From contig NZ_CP080598.1 of NCBI RefSeq assembly GCF_019598945.1, positions 2,790,001 through 2,854,000 of the forward strand: DNA of 64,000 nt, given 5' to 3'. This DNA comes from Sphaerospermopsis torques-reginae ITEP-024. Its GTDB lineage: Bacteria > Cyanobacteriota > Cyanobacteriia > Cyanobacteriales > Nostocaceae. Positions 54,836-64,000 of this stretch are shown piece by piece. Below the pieces are notes generated by a model. The model was given only the letters and a program-made list of their open reading frames with translations, was not told the origin of the DNA and made no database searches. Within the stretch, counting starts at the first letter, position 1. The number at the start of each line of letters is the position of its first letter. The position numbers and the translations under genes are program-made.

Positions 54836-54855
54836 CCCCATCTCCCCATTTTTAT

Positions 54856-57800
54856 TTAACGGTTGGAGGTGGTTACACCTTTGTTATTACTATTTGATTC
54901 TGCTTGTGGGTTAGGATTTTCAACAGGTTTATTTTCTGGTTCTTGATGTTGACTTTCCTGTAATTTTCTGGCGGCTAAATATTGGTACATTTGCCAACGA
55001 GTATTAACATCAGCTTGGGCTTCTTGTAGTAGTTCTTTTGCCCTTTCTGAGTTAATTTTGGTCAACATTTTAAATCTATTTTCCATGTACATGGAATTTT
55101 CTACTGGTATTCTGGGTGTGCGTGAATCAAGTTGTAATGGGTTTTGTCCTTGTTCTACACGATCTGGATTATAACGATACAATAACCAGCGTCCAGAGTC
55201 TACAGCAGCTTTTTGATTTTGCATTCCTGTAGCCATATTAATACCATGAGCTACACAATGACTGTAGGCGATAATTATTGATGGTCCATCGTAAGCTTCT
55301 GCTTCTAAGAAAGCTTTTAATGTGTGTTCATCTCTTGCACCCATTGCCACACTAGCAACGTAAACATTACCATAGGTCATGGCTATTAAACCCAGGTCTT
55401 TTTTAGTTGCTGGTTTACCACCTGCGGCGAATTTTGCCACTGCACCTTTGGGGGTAGATTTGGACATTTGACCGCCAGTGTTAGAATAAACTTCTGTGTC
55501 TAATACCAGAATATTCACATTGCGACCACTGGCAATTACATGATCTAATCCACCGTAACCAATATCATACGCCCAACCATCACCACCAATAATCCAAACA
55601 CTCTTTTTCACTAAATAATCAGCTAAGGATTTGAGATTTTTGAACGCAGATAGACGCTGATGAACGCCGATATCGTCTTCTTTCATCTGCGTTAATCTGT
55701 GTTCATCTGCGTTGATAATTTCATCCAATTTTGCTTTGAGAATAGATACCCGTTCTCTTTGTTCATAAATATCCGCTTCGTCTTTTTGTTCAGCGTTGAG
55801 GATATCTGTAACTAGAGATTCGCCTATTTGGGGTGCAAGTTGTTGGAGTAAATAAGCTGCTATTTCTGCTTGTTTATCAATAGAAACGCGGAAACCTAAA
55901 CCAAATTCGGCGTTATCTTCAAATAAACTATTGGACCATGCTGGACCTCTACCTTCAGCGTTTTTAGTCCAAGGTGTGGTAGGTAAGTTACCGCCATAGA
56001 TGGATGAACAACCGGTAGCGTTAGCGACGATCATGCGATCGCCAAATAATTGAGTTGCTAATTTAATATACGGTGTTTCTCCACATCCTCCACAAGCACC
56101 AGAGAACTCAAATAACGGTTCTTGCATTTGTTGTTGATTAATTCTATTCAACTTCAAATTGCGGCGGTCTGGATTTGGTAAATTTAAGAAGAAATCCCAG
56201 TTTTCCCGTTCTTGTTCTCTTAATGGTCTTTGTTCTGCCATATTAATGGCTTTTTTCTTAGGTTCGGCTTTATTTTTCGCTGGACATACATCCACACATA
56301 AAGCACAACCTGTACAATCTTCTGCTGCTACTTGAATGGTAAATTTTAAATCATGCCAATCATGTTCTTTTGCATTTGCACTCTTGAAGGTTGCAGGGGC
56401 ATTTTCTAACTGTTCAGGTTCATAAACTTTACCCCTAATTACACTGTGGGGACATACCATCACACATTTACCACATTGAATGCAAACGTCTGGGTCCCAA
56501 ACAGGAATTTCTAGGGCAATATTGCGTTTTTCCCATTTTGATGTTCCTGTGGGATATGAACCATCACAAGGTAATGCACTCACTGGTAAATCATCACCTT
56601 CCCTCGCAATTATTTTCCCTAAAACATCACGCACAAATACAGGTGCATAATCGGGTATAGGTGACAGGTTACAGGTTACAGATGACAGTTCTTTTTTCAG
56701 TTCTTTAGTTGTGATTTCGTGCAGGTTATCCAAGGTTTTATCAACTGCTTGGATGTTCATTTGGACGATTTCTTCACCTTTTTTTCCGTAGGTTTTACGG
56801 ATTGATTTTTTAATTTGTTCTATTGCTTCTTCTCTTGGTAAAACACCGGAAACAGCAAAGAAACAAGTTTGCATGACGGTGTTAATACGTCCACCCATGC
56901 CCGTTTCCCGTGCAACTTTATAGGCATTAATGACGTAGAATTTGAGATTTTTGTTAATTATCTCTTCTTGCATGGAAGCAGGTAATTTATCCCATACTTC
57001 ATCTTTGTCATAAGGTGCGTTAAGTAAGAATGTGCCACCAGGAACGATATCTTTTAACATCGGGAATTTTTCTACAAATTCCCATTGATGACAAGCGACG
57101 AAGTTAGCTTTGGTAATTAAATAGGTAGAGCGAATTTGTTGAGTTCCAAACCGCAAATGAGAAACTGTGACAGAACCAGATTTTTTAGAGTCGTAAACAA
57201 AATAACCTTGAGCATAATTATCTGTTTCTTCACCGATAATTTTGATGGAGTTTTTGTTTGCACCGACTGTACCATCAGCACCTAAACCATAGAATATTGC
57301 CCTCACTATGCTATCAGGTTCAATGTTAAATTCTGGGTCATATTCTAGGCTAGTGTGGGTGACATCATCGTTAATTCCAACTGTAAAATGATTTTTTGGT
57401 GTTTCCACAGTCAAATTATCAAATACAGCTTTTACCATTGCGGGTGTAAATTCTTTAGAAGATAACCCATATCTTCCACCGACAACTTGAATATTATTAA
57501 GTTGATTTTCTGCTAAAGCTGTAACCACATCTGTATACAGTGGTTCACCTGTTGCGCCTGGTTCTTTTGTCCGATCTAAAACGGCAATACTTTGAGTAGT
57601 TTTTGGTAAAGCATCAATAAATCTTTGGGTGTCAAAAGGTCGATATAATCTAACTTTAACTACACCAACTTTTTCTCCTTGTTTGTTGAGATAATCTACT
57701 GTTTCATGGACCGTTTCACAACCAGAACCCATGAGGATAATTATTCTTTCTGCTTGGGGATCTCCATGATATTCAAATAGTTTATATTCTCGCCCTGTAA

Positions 57801-58560
57801 TTTCGGCGAATTGATCCATTACCTTCTGAGTGATATCTGGGCAAGCTAAATAAAATGGGTTCACTGTTTCCCGTGCTTGGAAGTAAACATCGGGGTTTTG
57901 GGCTGTTCCTCTTAATACTGGGTTATCTGGAGTTAATGCCCGTGAACGATGGGCTATAACTAATTCTATGGGGATGATTTTTTGTAATTCTTCAGTTGTT
58001 AATGTTTCTACTTTATCTACTTCGTGAGAGGTGCGAAAACCATCAAAAAAGTGTAAGAAAGGAATGCGAGATTCTAAACTTGCACGGGTAGAAATAACGG
58101 CAAAATCTTGAGCTTCTTGTACAGATGCAGAGCATAACATGGCAAAACCAGAACCTCTAGTAGCCATGACATCACTATGATCACCGAAAATTGATAATGC
58201 TTGAGCCGCTAATGATCTGGCTGCAATATGAAATACTGTAGGTGTAAGTTCACCAGCAATTTTGTACATATTCGGGATCATTAACATTAATCCCTGAGAT
58301 GCTGTAAAAGTGGTAGTCAGTGCACCGGTTTGTAATGCACCATGCACCGCACCGGCAACGCCCCCTTCACTTTGCAACTGTACCACTGTGGGAACAGTTC
58401 CCCAAATATTGGGTTTATTTTCACTCATCCAAGCATCAGACCATTCTGCCATCGGTGAAGATGGTGTAATGGGATAAATGGCAATAACTTCATTGAGTGG
58501 ATAGGCTACTCTGGCAACTGCTTCATTACCGTCTATGGTGGCAAATGTTCTGGTTTTCAT
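54856..58560 (-). CDS. nifJ: Pyruvate:ferredoxin/flavodoxin oxidoreductase
   Basis: About 1234 residues from the ATG at 58560 (MKTRTFATIDGNEAVARVAY). Pyruvate-binding YPITPSSPMAEWSDAW near 29-44, then two 4Fe-4S motifs, CIQCGKCVMVCP near 691 and CTGCALCVDVCP near 747. The TPP-binding part has GACGGCGETPY near 820 and GGDGWAYDIGYGGLDH near 985. It turns pyruvate and CoA into acetyl-CoA, CO2 and reduced ferredoxin or flavodoxin. Two short dispersed repeats appear to be inserted in frame (55632-55716 and 56658-56690). Confidence 0.95.
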   Translation of the reverse strand: MKTRTFATIDGNEAVARVAYPLNEVIAIYPITPSSPMAEWSDAWMSENKPNIWGTVPTVVQLQSEGGVAGAVHGALQTGALTTTFTASQGLMLMIPNMYKIAGELTPTVFHIAARSLAAQALSIFGDHSDVMATRGSGFAMLCSASVQEAQDFAVISTRASLESRIPFLHFFDGFRTSHEVDKVETLTTEELQKIIPIELVIAHRSRALTPDNPVLRGTAQNPDVYFQARETVNPFYLACPDITQKVMDQFAEITGREYKLFEYHGDPQAERIIILMGSGCETVHETVDYLNKQGEKVGVVKVRLYRPFDTQRFIDALPKTTQSIAVLDRTKEPGATGEPLYTDVVTALAENQLNNIQVVGGRYGLSSKEFTPAMVKAVFDNLTVETPKNHFTVGINDDVTHTSLEYDPEFNIEPDSIVRAIFYGLGADGTVGANKNSIKIIGEETDNYAQGYFVYDSKKSGSVTVSHLRFGTQQIRSTYLITKANFVACHQWEFVEKFPMLKDIVPGGTFLLNAPYDKDEVWDKLPASMQEEIINKNLKFYVINAYKVARETGMGGRINTVMQTCFFAVSGVLPREEAIEQIKKSIRKTYGKKGEEIVQMNIQAVDKTLDNLHEITTKELKKELSSVTCNLSPIPDYAPVFVRDVLGKIIAREGDDLPVSALPCDGSYPTGTSKWEKRNIALEIPVWDPDVCIQCGKCVMVCPHSVIRGKVYEPEQLENAPATFKSANAKEHDWHDLKFTIQVAAEDCTGCALCVDVCPAKNKAEPKKKAINMAEQRPLREQERENWDFFLNLPNPDRRNLKLNRINQQQMQEPLFEFSGACGGCGETPYIKLATQLFGDRMIVANATGCSSIYGGNLPTTPWTKNAEGRGPAWSNSLFEDNAEFGLGFRVSIDKQAEIAAYLLQQLAPQIGESLVTDILNAEQKDEADIYEQRERVSILKAKLDEIINADEHRLTQMKEDDIGVHQRLSAFKNLKSLADYLVKKSVWIIGGDGWAYDIGYGGLDHVIASGRNVNILVLDTEVYSNTGGQMSKSTPKGAVAKFAAGGKPATKKDLGLIAMTYGNVYVASVAMGARDEHTLKAFLEAEAYDGPSIIIAYSHCVAHGINMATGMQNQKAAVDSGRWLLYRYNPDRVEQGQNPLQLDSRTPRIPVENSMYMENRFKMLTKINSERAKELLQEAQADVNTRWQMYQYLAARKLQESQHQEPENKPVENPNPQAESNSNNKGVTTSNR
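55632..55716 (-). repeat. Dispersed repeat inside nifJ coding sequence (CATCTGCGTT type)
   Basis: Plus-strand TTCATCTGCGTTAATCTGTG and TTCATCTGCGTTGATAA with a partial inverse at AACGCAGATAGACGCTGATG. It codes about 28 residues (INADEHRLTQMKEDDIGVHQ and on) just before the TPP region. The same sequence is a common intergenic repeat in cyanobacteria, as I recall. Confidence 0.6.
56658..56690 (-). repeat. Heptamer repeat inside nifJ coding sequence
   Basis: Plus-strand GGTGACAGGTTACAGGTTAC then AGATGACAG, coding SSVTCNLSPI. GGTTACA/GGTGACA units are typical of the intergenic heptamers elsewhere in the window. Confidence 0.6.
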
Positions 58561-59453
58561 ATTAATTAACCTTTGAGAATTTCTCAACTCTGGGTAATTC
58601 GTAAAAGGGAAAAAATTGTACCCAGTATCCAGTACCCAGTACCCAGTAACCAGTCTCCATTACCTAGTTTCCAGTATCCGGGTGTCTACCTTGAAACTAA
58701 ACTGAAAATTTGAGGAACTTGTGAGGAAAACTCATATTTGAGGGTTTAACAAAACTATATACAGCAGGAGTCAGGAGTAAAACTAGCTTGGTGTATAGGT
58801 TTCAATTTAGATTCTGTACCTCATTGATCTGCAATCTGCTGTAAATGCTGTCTAATTGTTGAAATATACTCGGTTAAAGCCCCCATTAATTTTAATTTTT
58901 AATTTTTATAAGAAAGTGGATTGTATAGAACAGCCAATAACTTCTACATTAATGCTGATGCGAATGCGGCAAGCAACATTTTAAGAAAAGTAAAGGCAAT
59001 ACTGGGATTAAATTTCAGTATAGTTACTAGAGGCACTTTGACAATGCCTTTGAGAGTTCGTTTTTGGGCTACTCAAGAATCTGCGCTTCTTTAGGACGCA
59101 GAGTGTCAACTACCCTCACAACTTCCTCAAATTCTAGCTGTAAGTTAAGAGTAGATTAATGACTAGATGTAAACATTCAGCTATCAGTAATCAGTAATCA
59201 GCCAATAGCAGCAATAACAAAGATTCAGAAATTTTAATTTCAGGAATGTTATCTGCATCTGTTTATTTTCAATCTTTGTATTTAAATATTTTAGGTACAG
59301 AAGTAAACCGATATAAACCGATGGCTGAAGGATTATGACTAGATAGCAGTTAATATTTGTACAACAAGGGTCCAGGAAATTCCTACATTAAATTTTCATA
59401 CCTAGTTGGAGACAGGGTTGGCATCAAAAATATTATTCTTTCCACCAAAACCT
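58561..59453. other. Long intergenic region upstream of nifJ
   Basis: Nearly 900 bases between leftward nifJ and the rightward gene at 59454. It holds ACCCAGT-type repeats (58620-58660), element B copy 5 (58760-58843) and a GTAATCAGTAATCAGC repeat (about 59186-59202). No gene or RNA was recognised. Promoters of both neighbours should be here. Confidence 0.45.
58760..58843. repeat. Element B, copy 5
   Basis: TACAGCAGGAGTCAGGAG to GCAATCTGCTGTA, the reverse complement of the copy at 20371-20461 with few differences over more than 80 bases. Confidence 0.75.
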
Positions 59454-59858
59454 ATGATTGACAATGTGCTGCCAATTAATATTGTCAGAAAGATTAATCA
59501 GGATTTAGCAATAAGTGGACAAATTACACCAGATCAACTACAACAACTGGCTGATGATGGTTATAAGTCTGTGCTAAATCTATGTTTTGCAGATGAACCA
59601 AGCTTCTGGCACAATGAACAGGAAAAAAGTCAACTTTTAGGATTATCCTATGTTAATCTGCCTACAAAAATTGAAAATCTCACACATCCATCTGCAAACC
59701 AGATTTTTCAAATTATTAAGGAAATTCCTAAACCACTGTTAATACATTGTGATAATTCCAAACGTTCAGCAGCTATAGTATTATTATATATTTCTACTAA
59801 ACAGGGAATTGCCTTTGACCAAGTGTGGCAAAAAACTATTAATTTAGACCTGCTATAG
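59454..59858 (+). CDS. DUF442/rhodanese-like phosphatase family protein
   Basis: About 134 residues from the ATG at 59454; the frame is open to a TTG at 59406. SGQITPDQLQQLADDGYKSV near 22-41 and LLIHCDNSKRSAAIVLLYIS near 100-119 match the beta-lactamase hydrolase-like (BLH/DUF442) phosphatase group, with cysteine and arginine of the active loop in HCDNSKRS. Members act as small phosphatases or sulphurtransferases; the substrate is unknown. Confidence 0.75.
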   Translation: MIDNVLPINIVRKINQDLAISGQITPDQLQQLADDGYKSVLNLCFADEPSFWHNEQEKSQLLGLSYVNLPTKIENLTHPSANQIFQIIKEIPKPLLIHCDNSKRSAAIVLLYISTKQGIAFDQVWQKTINLDLL

Positions 59859-59981
59859 TTAGTTAGCCGTAAAGAACAGGAAACAGGGATAGAATCAAGT
59901 CAAAAATCAAAAGTCAAAATTAATAACTTCTGCCTCCTGCCTCCTGCCTCAAGAGGGCAACCACAGGGGGTTTGCCCCTAC

Positions 59982-60275
59982 TTAGTTATTGTTGAAAGTT
60001 GGAGATGAAGTTCCCCGATGATCATTATTGACAGATTGCAATTTCTGTTTAGTTGTAGATGTTGATGTTGTGACAACTTGGCTATTTTCTTTCATGATTC
60101 TGCTATAAGTTCGCTGGGGTATATAATGCAGTGGATTATAGCCAATAAAACGCAAAATCAACACACAAGCCCAGGAATATCTCCCATCCGCAATCGCTTC
60201 AATAATCTGATTTAATTCGTCAGGAGTAATAACATTCTCAAAGGTAGCTGGAGAAGAAGAAGCTCGGTAATTCAT
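59982..60275 (-). CDS. HetP-like protein
   Basis: 97 residues. ITPDELNQIIEAIADGRYSW, then ACVLILRFIGYNPLHYIPQR and TYSRIMKEN near residues 17-67, match the conserved core of HetP, which commits Anabaena cells to become heterocysts, and of its paralogues. The Ser/Thr/Gln-rich tail is poorly conserved, as in other paralogues. The 23-residue head is short. Whether it promotes or delays commitment cannot be told. It stands alone between the DUF442 gene and the long gap before susA. Confidence 0.8.
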   Translation of the reverse strand: MNYRASSSPATFENVITPDELNQIIEAIADGRYSWACVLILRFIGYNPLHYIPQRTYSRIMKENSQVVTTSTSTTKQKLQSVNNDHRGTSSPTFNNN

Positions 60276-61339
60276 GACTAGCCCTGATAAAATTTGTAGT
60301 TTTTGGTTTACAGTATCTGCGGTATCAAGTGGTCTGTTGCCTATGCTTAAATAATTGCCAAAAAGCTAAAATAAAGACGGCGTATTGCCAGTTTTTCTCA
60401 GTGCAAAATCAAAAGAAGATAATAGTGAAATATCTATGCACTAAGAGAGATTTTGGCTGACGAATGACCACGAATAGATTTAGAGATTTTTGGCAATCAT
60501 CCCTAGAGGAGCGAATAATATAAATGTATTAATGACTCCTATTGAGTAGAAATAGACCTTTATGAGTTGATAGTTAACTTCTAACTGAGAAATTGGCTCG
60601 ATCATTATTTTCACTTTTACCATTCCCCCTTACATTAAATTTATTTTAATTCTCGACAAAGGTTATCAAAAGTTATTTATGTTAATACCTCAGTCAATTG
60701 TGTGATTAGAAAAAATAGGAAACACAAACAATCATCTGATATGCAGAATACTATTTTTTGGCGAGCATTTTAGCCAAGTTGGCAATTTTTATATAAAGAA
60801 ATTATAATTGATGGCATTTTTTGTATCTTGTTTAAATGCCTATTTAAATAGTGTCACACAAGGCGTTTACAAAAGTGCAATCAGCAGCTATTGAATCAAA
60901 TAACGTTTGTTGCTAGTTAGCTCACAGGTGACTATGGCTTGATTAAAGGTTGTTATTTTCTTGGTTTCTGAATAACTAATACTCAGAAATCTAACTAAAG
61001 TCAGTATTCAGCCGTTAGCTATCAGCTTTCAAGGCTAAAATACAAACAATAATCACAAATACACAAAGTGTAAACTTCCTCAATTAATGCTGCTAAATTT
61101 TTGTTTCTGCCATTATAAGCTGATTACTGATTACTGATAGCAGTCTTACTTACTAACTAAATATATTGTTCTCTATCTCAGGAATTACTTCATGGTTTCA
61201 CACCAGAGTTAGACGCGATAATTTTGACAATTTATTTATAATCGCAGAGGAAATGCACCTTACCCAACCCATCTTTTAAAACGATGGTTTTTAAGGTGAT
61301 AAAAATGAGGTTGTAGGTGTTATATTTGAGTAATTCCCT
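60276..61339. other. 1.06-kb intergenic region between HetP-like gene and susA
   Basis: The longest gene-free stretch in the window. It is AT-rich, with a GATTACTGATTACTGATAGC repeat near 61121-61140 and a partial inverse (GTTAGCTATCAGC, near 61014-61026). No reading frame or RNA is convincing. I looked for the NtcA box GTA-N8-TAC and found no clear match. Regulation of both neighbours during nitrogen stress would act here. Confidence 0.4.
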
Positions 61340-63775
61340 ATGTATGAATTATTTCAGGCTATTTTAAACAGTGAAGAAAAAACTGAAATTCGTCAGTTTC
61401 TCTGTACCTTATATAGTCAGGATAAACGTTATTTTTTAAGAAATGAAATTTTGCAAGCTTTTGCAGATTATTGTCATCAATCTCAAAAACCTGCTTATTT
61501 TTACCATTCTTCTTCTTTAGGAACACTTATTCATTATACCCATGAGATAATTTTGGAAAGGGAAAATACTTGGTTTGTAGTTAGACCGAGAATTGCTAGT
61601 CAAGAAGTATGGAGACTAACTTCAGATTTTACTCAGTTTGATTTAATGACTCCTAAAGAATTTTTAGATGTGAGCGATCGCTTAGTCAATCGTTACCAAT
61701 CTCACATTCTAGAAATTGATTTGCATCCATTTTACCAAGCATCTCCCAGAATTAGCGACCCCAGAAATATTGGTCAAGGTTTGACTTTCCTTAACCATTA
61801 TCTCTGCAATCAATTTGTTACTGATCCCCAATATTGGCTAGATAAATTGTTTCAAGCATTACAAGGCATACAATACAATGGTATGCGGTTGTTGATTGGC
61901 GATCGCATTCGTTCTGGTATTCAGTTTGCTAAACAAATTAAACCAGCAATCACTTTTTTAAGCGAACTTCCCCCTCACCAACCCTACCCAGAATTTCGCT
62001 TTCAACTTCAACAACTTGGTTTTGAAGCAGGTTGGGGTAACAATGCAGCGCGATTCAAAGAAACCCTAGAACTCTTACAAAGACTCATCGACACGCCCCA
62101 ACCTTCCCTCCTGGAAGCCTTTGTATCGCGTATACCCGCAGTTTTTCGCGTTGTTCTTGTTTCTATACATGGTTGGGTAGCGCAAGAAGACGTTTTAGGA
62201 AGGGAAGAAACATTAGGTCAAGTTATTTACGTCCTTGAACAAGCACGCAGCTTAGAAAACAAACTACAAGAAGAAATTAAACTTGCTGGTCTGGACTGCT
62301 TGGGTATCAAACCTCATGTAATTATTCTGACTCGCCTGATTCCCAACTGTCAAGGAACATTTTGTGACCTGCGATTAGAAAAAGTTAACAACACAGAAAA
62401 CGCTTGGATTTTGCGAATTCCCTTTACAGATTCCCATCCAGAAATTACCAATAACTGGATTTCCAAATTTGAAATTTGGTCTTATTTAGAAAAATTTGCT
62501 CAAGATGCAGAAAAAGAACTATTAGAGCAATTTCAAGGTCAACCAAATTTGATTATTGGTAACTACAGCGATGGTAACTTAGTTGCTTTTCTACTCTCCC
62601 GTAGTTTAAAAGTCACTCAATGCAATATAGCCCATTCCCTAGAAAAACCGAAAAACCTATTTAGTAACTTATATTGGCAAGAATTAGAAGAAAAATATCA
62701 CTTTTCTGCCCAATTTACAGCCGACTTAATTAGCATGAATGCAGCAGATTTTATCATTGCTTCAACCTATCAAGAAATTGTGGGTACACCAGACACAATG
62801 GGACAATATGAATCTTACAAATGTTTTACCATGCCCGAATTATATCATGTAGTTGATGGCATTGATTTATTCAATCCAAAATTTAATATGGTTGCTCCGG
62901 GAGTCAGTGAAACATTCTTTTTTCCCTACAACCAAACAGAAAAAAGAAATCCTCAAGAAAGCCAACACATTCAAAACTTATTATTTCACCAAGAAGATGA
63001 TCACATTTTCGGTAAATTAGAAGATATTAACAAAAGACCGATTTTTGCAGTTGCACCCATTACCTCAATTAAAAACCTGACTGGTTTAGCAGAATGTTTT
63101 GGTAAAAGTCAGGAATTACAATCACGGTGTAACCTAATTTTATTAACCAGCAAATTATCTCCCGATGAAGCCACAAACCCAGAAGAAGCCGAGGAAATAG
63201 AAAAACTACACAATATTATTAACCAGTATAATCTCTACAATAAAATCCGCTGGTTAGGAATGCGCTTACCTAGCAGTAAAATCGGTGAAGCATATCGCAT
63301 AATTGGCGATAAACAAGGAATATTTGTGCATTTTGCCCTTTATGAAGCCTTTGGACGCAGCATTTTAGAAGCCATGATTTCCGGCTTACCAACCTTTGCC
63401 ACAAAATTCGGGGGAGCATTAGAAATTATCGAAGATTGGCAAAATGGATTTCATCTCAATCCAACAGAGTTAGAAGGTACAGCTAAAACAATTATCAACT
63501 TTTTAGATAAATGTGAATCTCACCCAGATTATTGGCAAGAAACCTCACAATGGATGATTGAGAGAATTAGACATAAATATAACTGGAATCTCCACACTGA
63601 ACAATTATTAGTCTTAGCTAAAATGTTTAGTTTTTGGAACTTCATTGCCCCAGAAGACAACGAAGCCAGAGATAGATATATGGAAACATTATTTTATCTC
63701 ATTTATAAACCAAGAGCAGAAAAAATTATCCCCCACACACAACAACAACAACAAAAACAATACCTTCCCATTTAA
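61340..63775 (+). CDS. susA: Sucrose synthase
   Basis: 811 residues, the usual length for cyanobacterial SuS. N-terminal regulatory part to about 270, then the GT-B catalytic part: VILTRLIPNCQGTFCDLRLE near 329, IGNYSDGNLVAFLLSRSLKV near 412, then NMVAPGVSETFFFPY near 515 and YEAFGRSILEAMISGLPTFA near 669 with GGALEIIEDW after it. It reversibly splits sucrose with UDP or ADP; in Anabaena it acts in sucrose breakdown linked to nitrogen fixation. The ATG at 61340 is kept; a weak ribosome site precedes it. Confidence 0.95.
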   Translation: MYELFQAILNSEEKTEIRQFLCTLYSQDKRYFLRNEILQAFADYCHQSQKPAYFYHSSSLGTLIHYTHEIILERENTWFVVRPRIASQEVWRLTSDFTQFDLMTPKEFLDVSDRLVNRYQSHILEIDLHPFYQASPRISDPRNIGQGLTFLNHYLCNQFVTDPQYWLDKLFQALQGIQYNGMRLLIGDRIRSGIQFAKQIKPAITFLSELPPHQPYPEFRFQLQQLGFEAGWGNNAARFKETLELLQRLIDTPQPSLLEAFVSRIPAVFRVVLVSIHGWVAQEDVLGREETLGQVIYVLEQARSLENKLQEEIKLAGLDCLGIKPHVIILTRLIPNCQGTFCDLRLEKVNNTENAWILRIPFTDSHPEITNNWISKFEIWSYLEKFAQDAEKELLEQFQGQPNLIIGNYSDGNLVAFLLSRSLKVTQCNIAHSLEKPKNLFSNLYWQELEEKYHFSAQFTADLISMNAADFIIASTYQEIVGTPDTMGQYESYKCFTMPELYHVVDGIDLFNPKFNMVAPGVSETFFFPYNQTEKRNPQESQHIQNLLFHQEDDHIFGKLEDINKRPIFAVAPITSIKNLTGLAECFGKSQELQSRCNLILLTSKLSPDEATNPEEAEEIEKLHNIINQYNLYNKIRWLGMRLPSSKIGEAYRIIGDKQGIFVHFALYEAFGRSILEAMISGLPTFATKFGGALEIIEDWQNGFHLNPTELEGTAKTIINFLDKCESHPDYWQETSQWMIERIRHKYNWNLHTEQLLVLAKMFSFWNFIAPEDNEARDRYMETLFYLIYKPRAEKIIPHTQQQQQKQYLPI

Positions 63776-64000
63776 AAACCTGAAATCTAAAATTATTAAA
63801 AAAATCAACGTAGCCACACCAACAACTCTCTGAAACTCTCTTACCTTTGTGTACTTTGCGTCCTTTGCGGTTCAATCATATCAAGCCGAAATTGTCAATC
63901 GTTAGGTAAAAAAAACTACACAACGGGGATGCTCCCTATATCTCTCTTTTTTCTCCCTCCGCGCCTCTGCGCCTCTGCGTGAAAAAATCCATTCATTTAG
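63776..64000. repeat. Right edge with dispersed repeats
   Basis: TTTGCGTCCTTTGCGGTTC near 63856-63874 and GCGCCTCTGCGCCTCTGCGT near 63961-63980 are common intergenic repeats in filamentous cyanobacteria, as I recall. No gene begins before the window ends. Confidence 0.5.

Noticed and set aside
60276..61339. NtcA box upstream of susA or the HetP-like gene
   Set aside because: GTA and TAC pairs with the right eight-base spacing were not found by eye; a systematic scan would be needed.

Overview
The window reads as a filamentous, heterocyst-forming cyanobacterium (Nostocales). The signs are many HIP1 octamers (GCGATCGC) inside genes, dense short tandem repeats between genes, a HetP-like protein, SipA, a Tic20-like protein, a cyanobacterial sucrose synthase and a NifJ-type pyruvate oxidoreductase. 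The species cannot be named from the sequence. No rRNA, tRNA or CRISPR array was recognised.

Layout. (1) 144-12474, all leftward: a surface-polysaccharide locus. It holds three legionaminic-acid type genes (legG/neuC, legC, legB), a PglK-like ABC flippase candidate and a complete wbpA-wbpB-wbpD-wbpE set for a 2,3-diacetamido-uronic acid. Between wbpE and wbpD sits a three-gene cassette (acyl-CoA dehydrogenase-like, LpxD-like, deacetylase-like). (2) 12475-14227: a decayed edge with a broken polysaccharide-export permease, a broken glycosyltransferase and one small conserved gene. (3) 14228-25011: housekeeping genes (cinA, glyA, tic20-like, rpsF, argG, dedA-like, an alpha/beta hydrolase) separated by miniature repeat elements. 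(4) 25151-34439, all leftward: a double-glycine peptide secretion island with nine small precursor-like genes around a C39-peptidase ABC transporter and its HlyD-type partner. This is the best candidate for an interesting system. (5) 34661-42410: an ion channel, a deaminase, a two-component pair, a Spy-like protein, a MATE exporter, sipA, a PrxQ-like peroxiredoxin and PPK2. (6) 42768-52136: a CheR-PAS protein, PEP synthase interrupted by a 394-residue intein at its catalytic histidine, and a CBS-PAS hybrid histidine kinase. (7) 52161-63775: phosphofructokinase, a dihydroorotate-dehydrogenase-like protein next to nifJ, a small phosphatase-like protein, a HetP-like protein and sucrose synthase.

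Working together. Region 1 would make two kinds of unusual amino-sugar nucleotide for a glycan. In region 4 the nine precursors share a 24-28 residue leader, mostly ending in GG, and most share a short 5' block (GTAAGTGAGGCTAACAATC in its fullest form) that supplies the ribosome site; their cores differ widely. No RiPP-modifying enzyme is visible nearby. PpsA, PFK, NifJ and SusA are central carbon enzymes that happen to cluster in the right half. At least five families of small inverted-repeat elements (called A-E here), a group of palindromes and many heptamer-type repeats fill the intergenic DNA. Some have entered coding sequence (nifJ) or touch start codons (pfkA, cinA, the DHOD-like gene).
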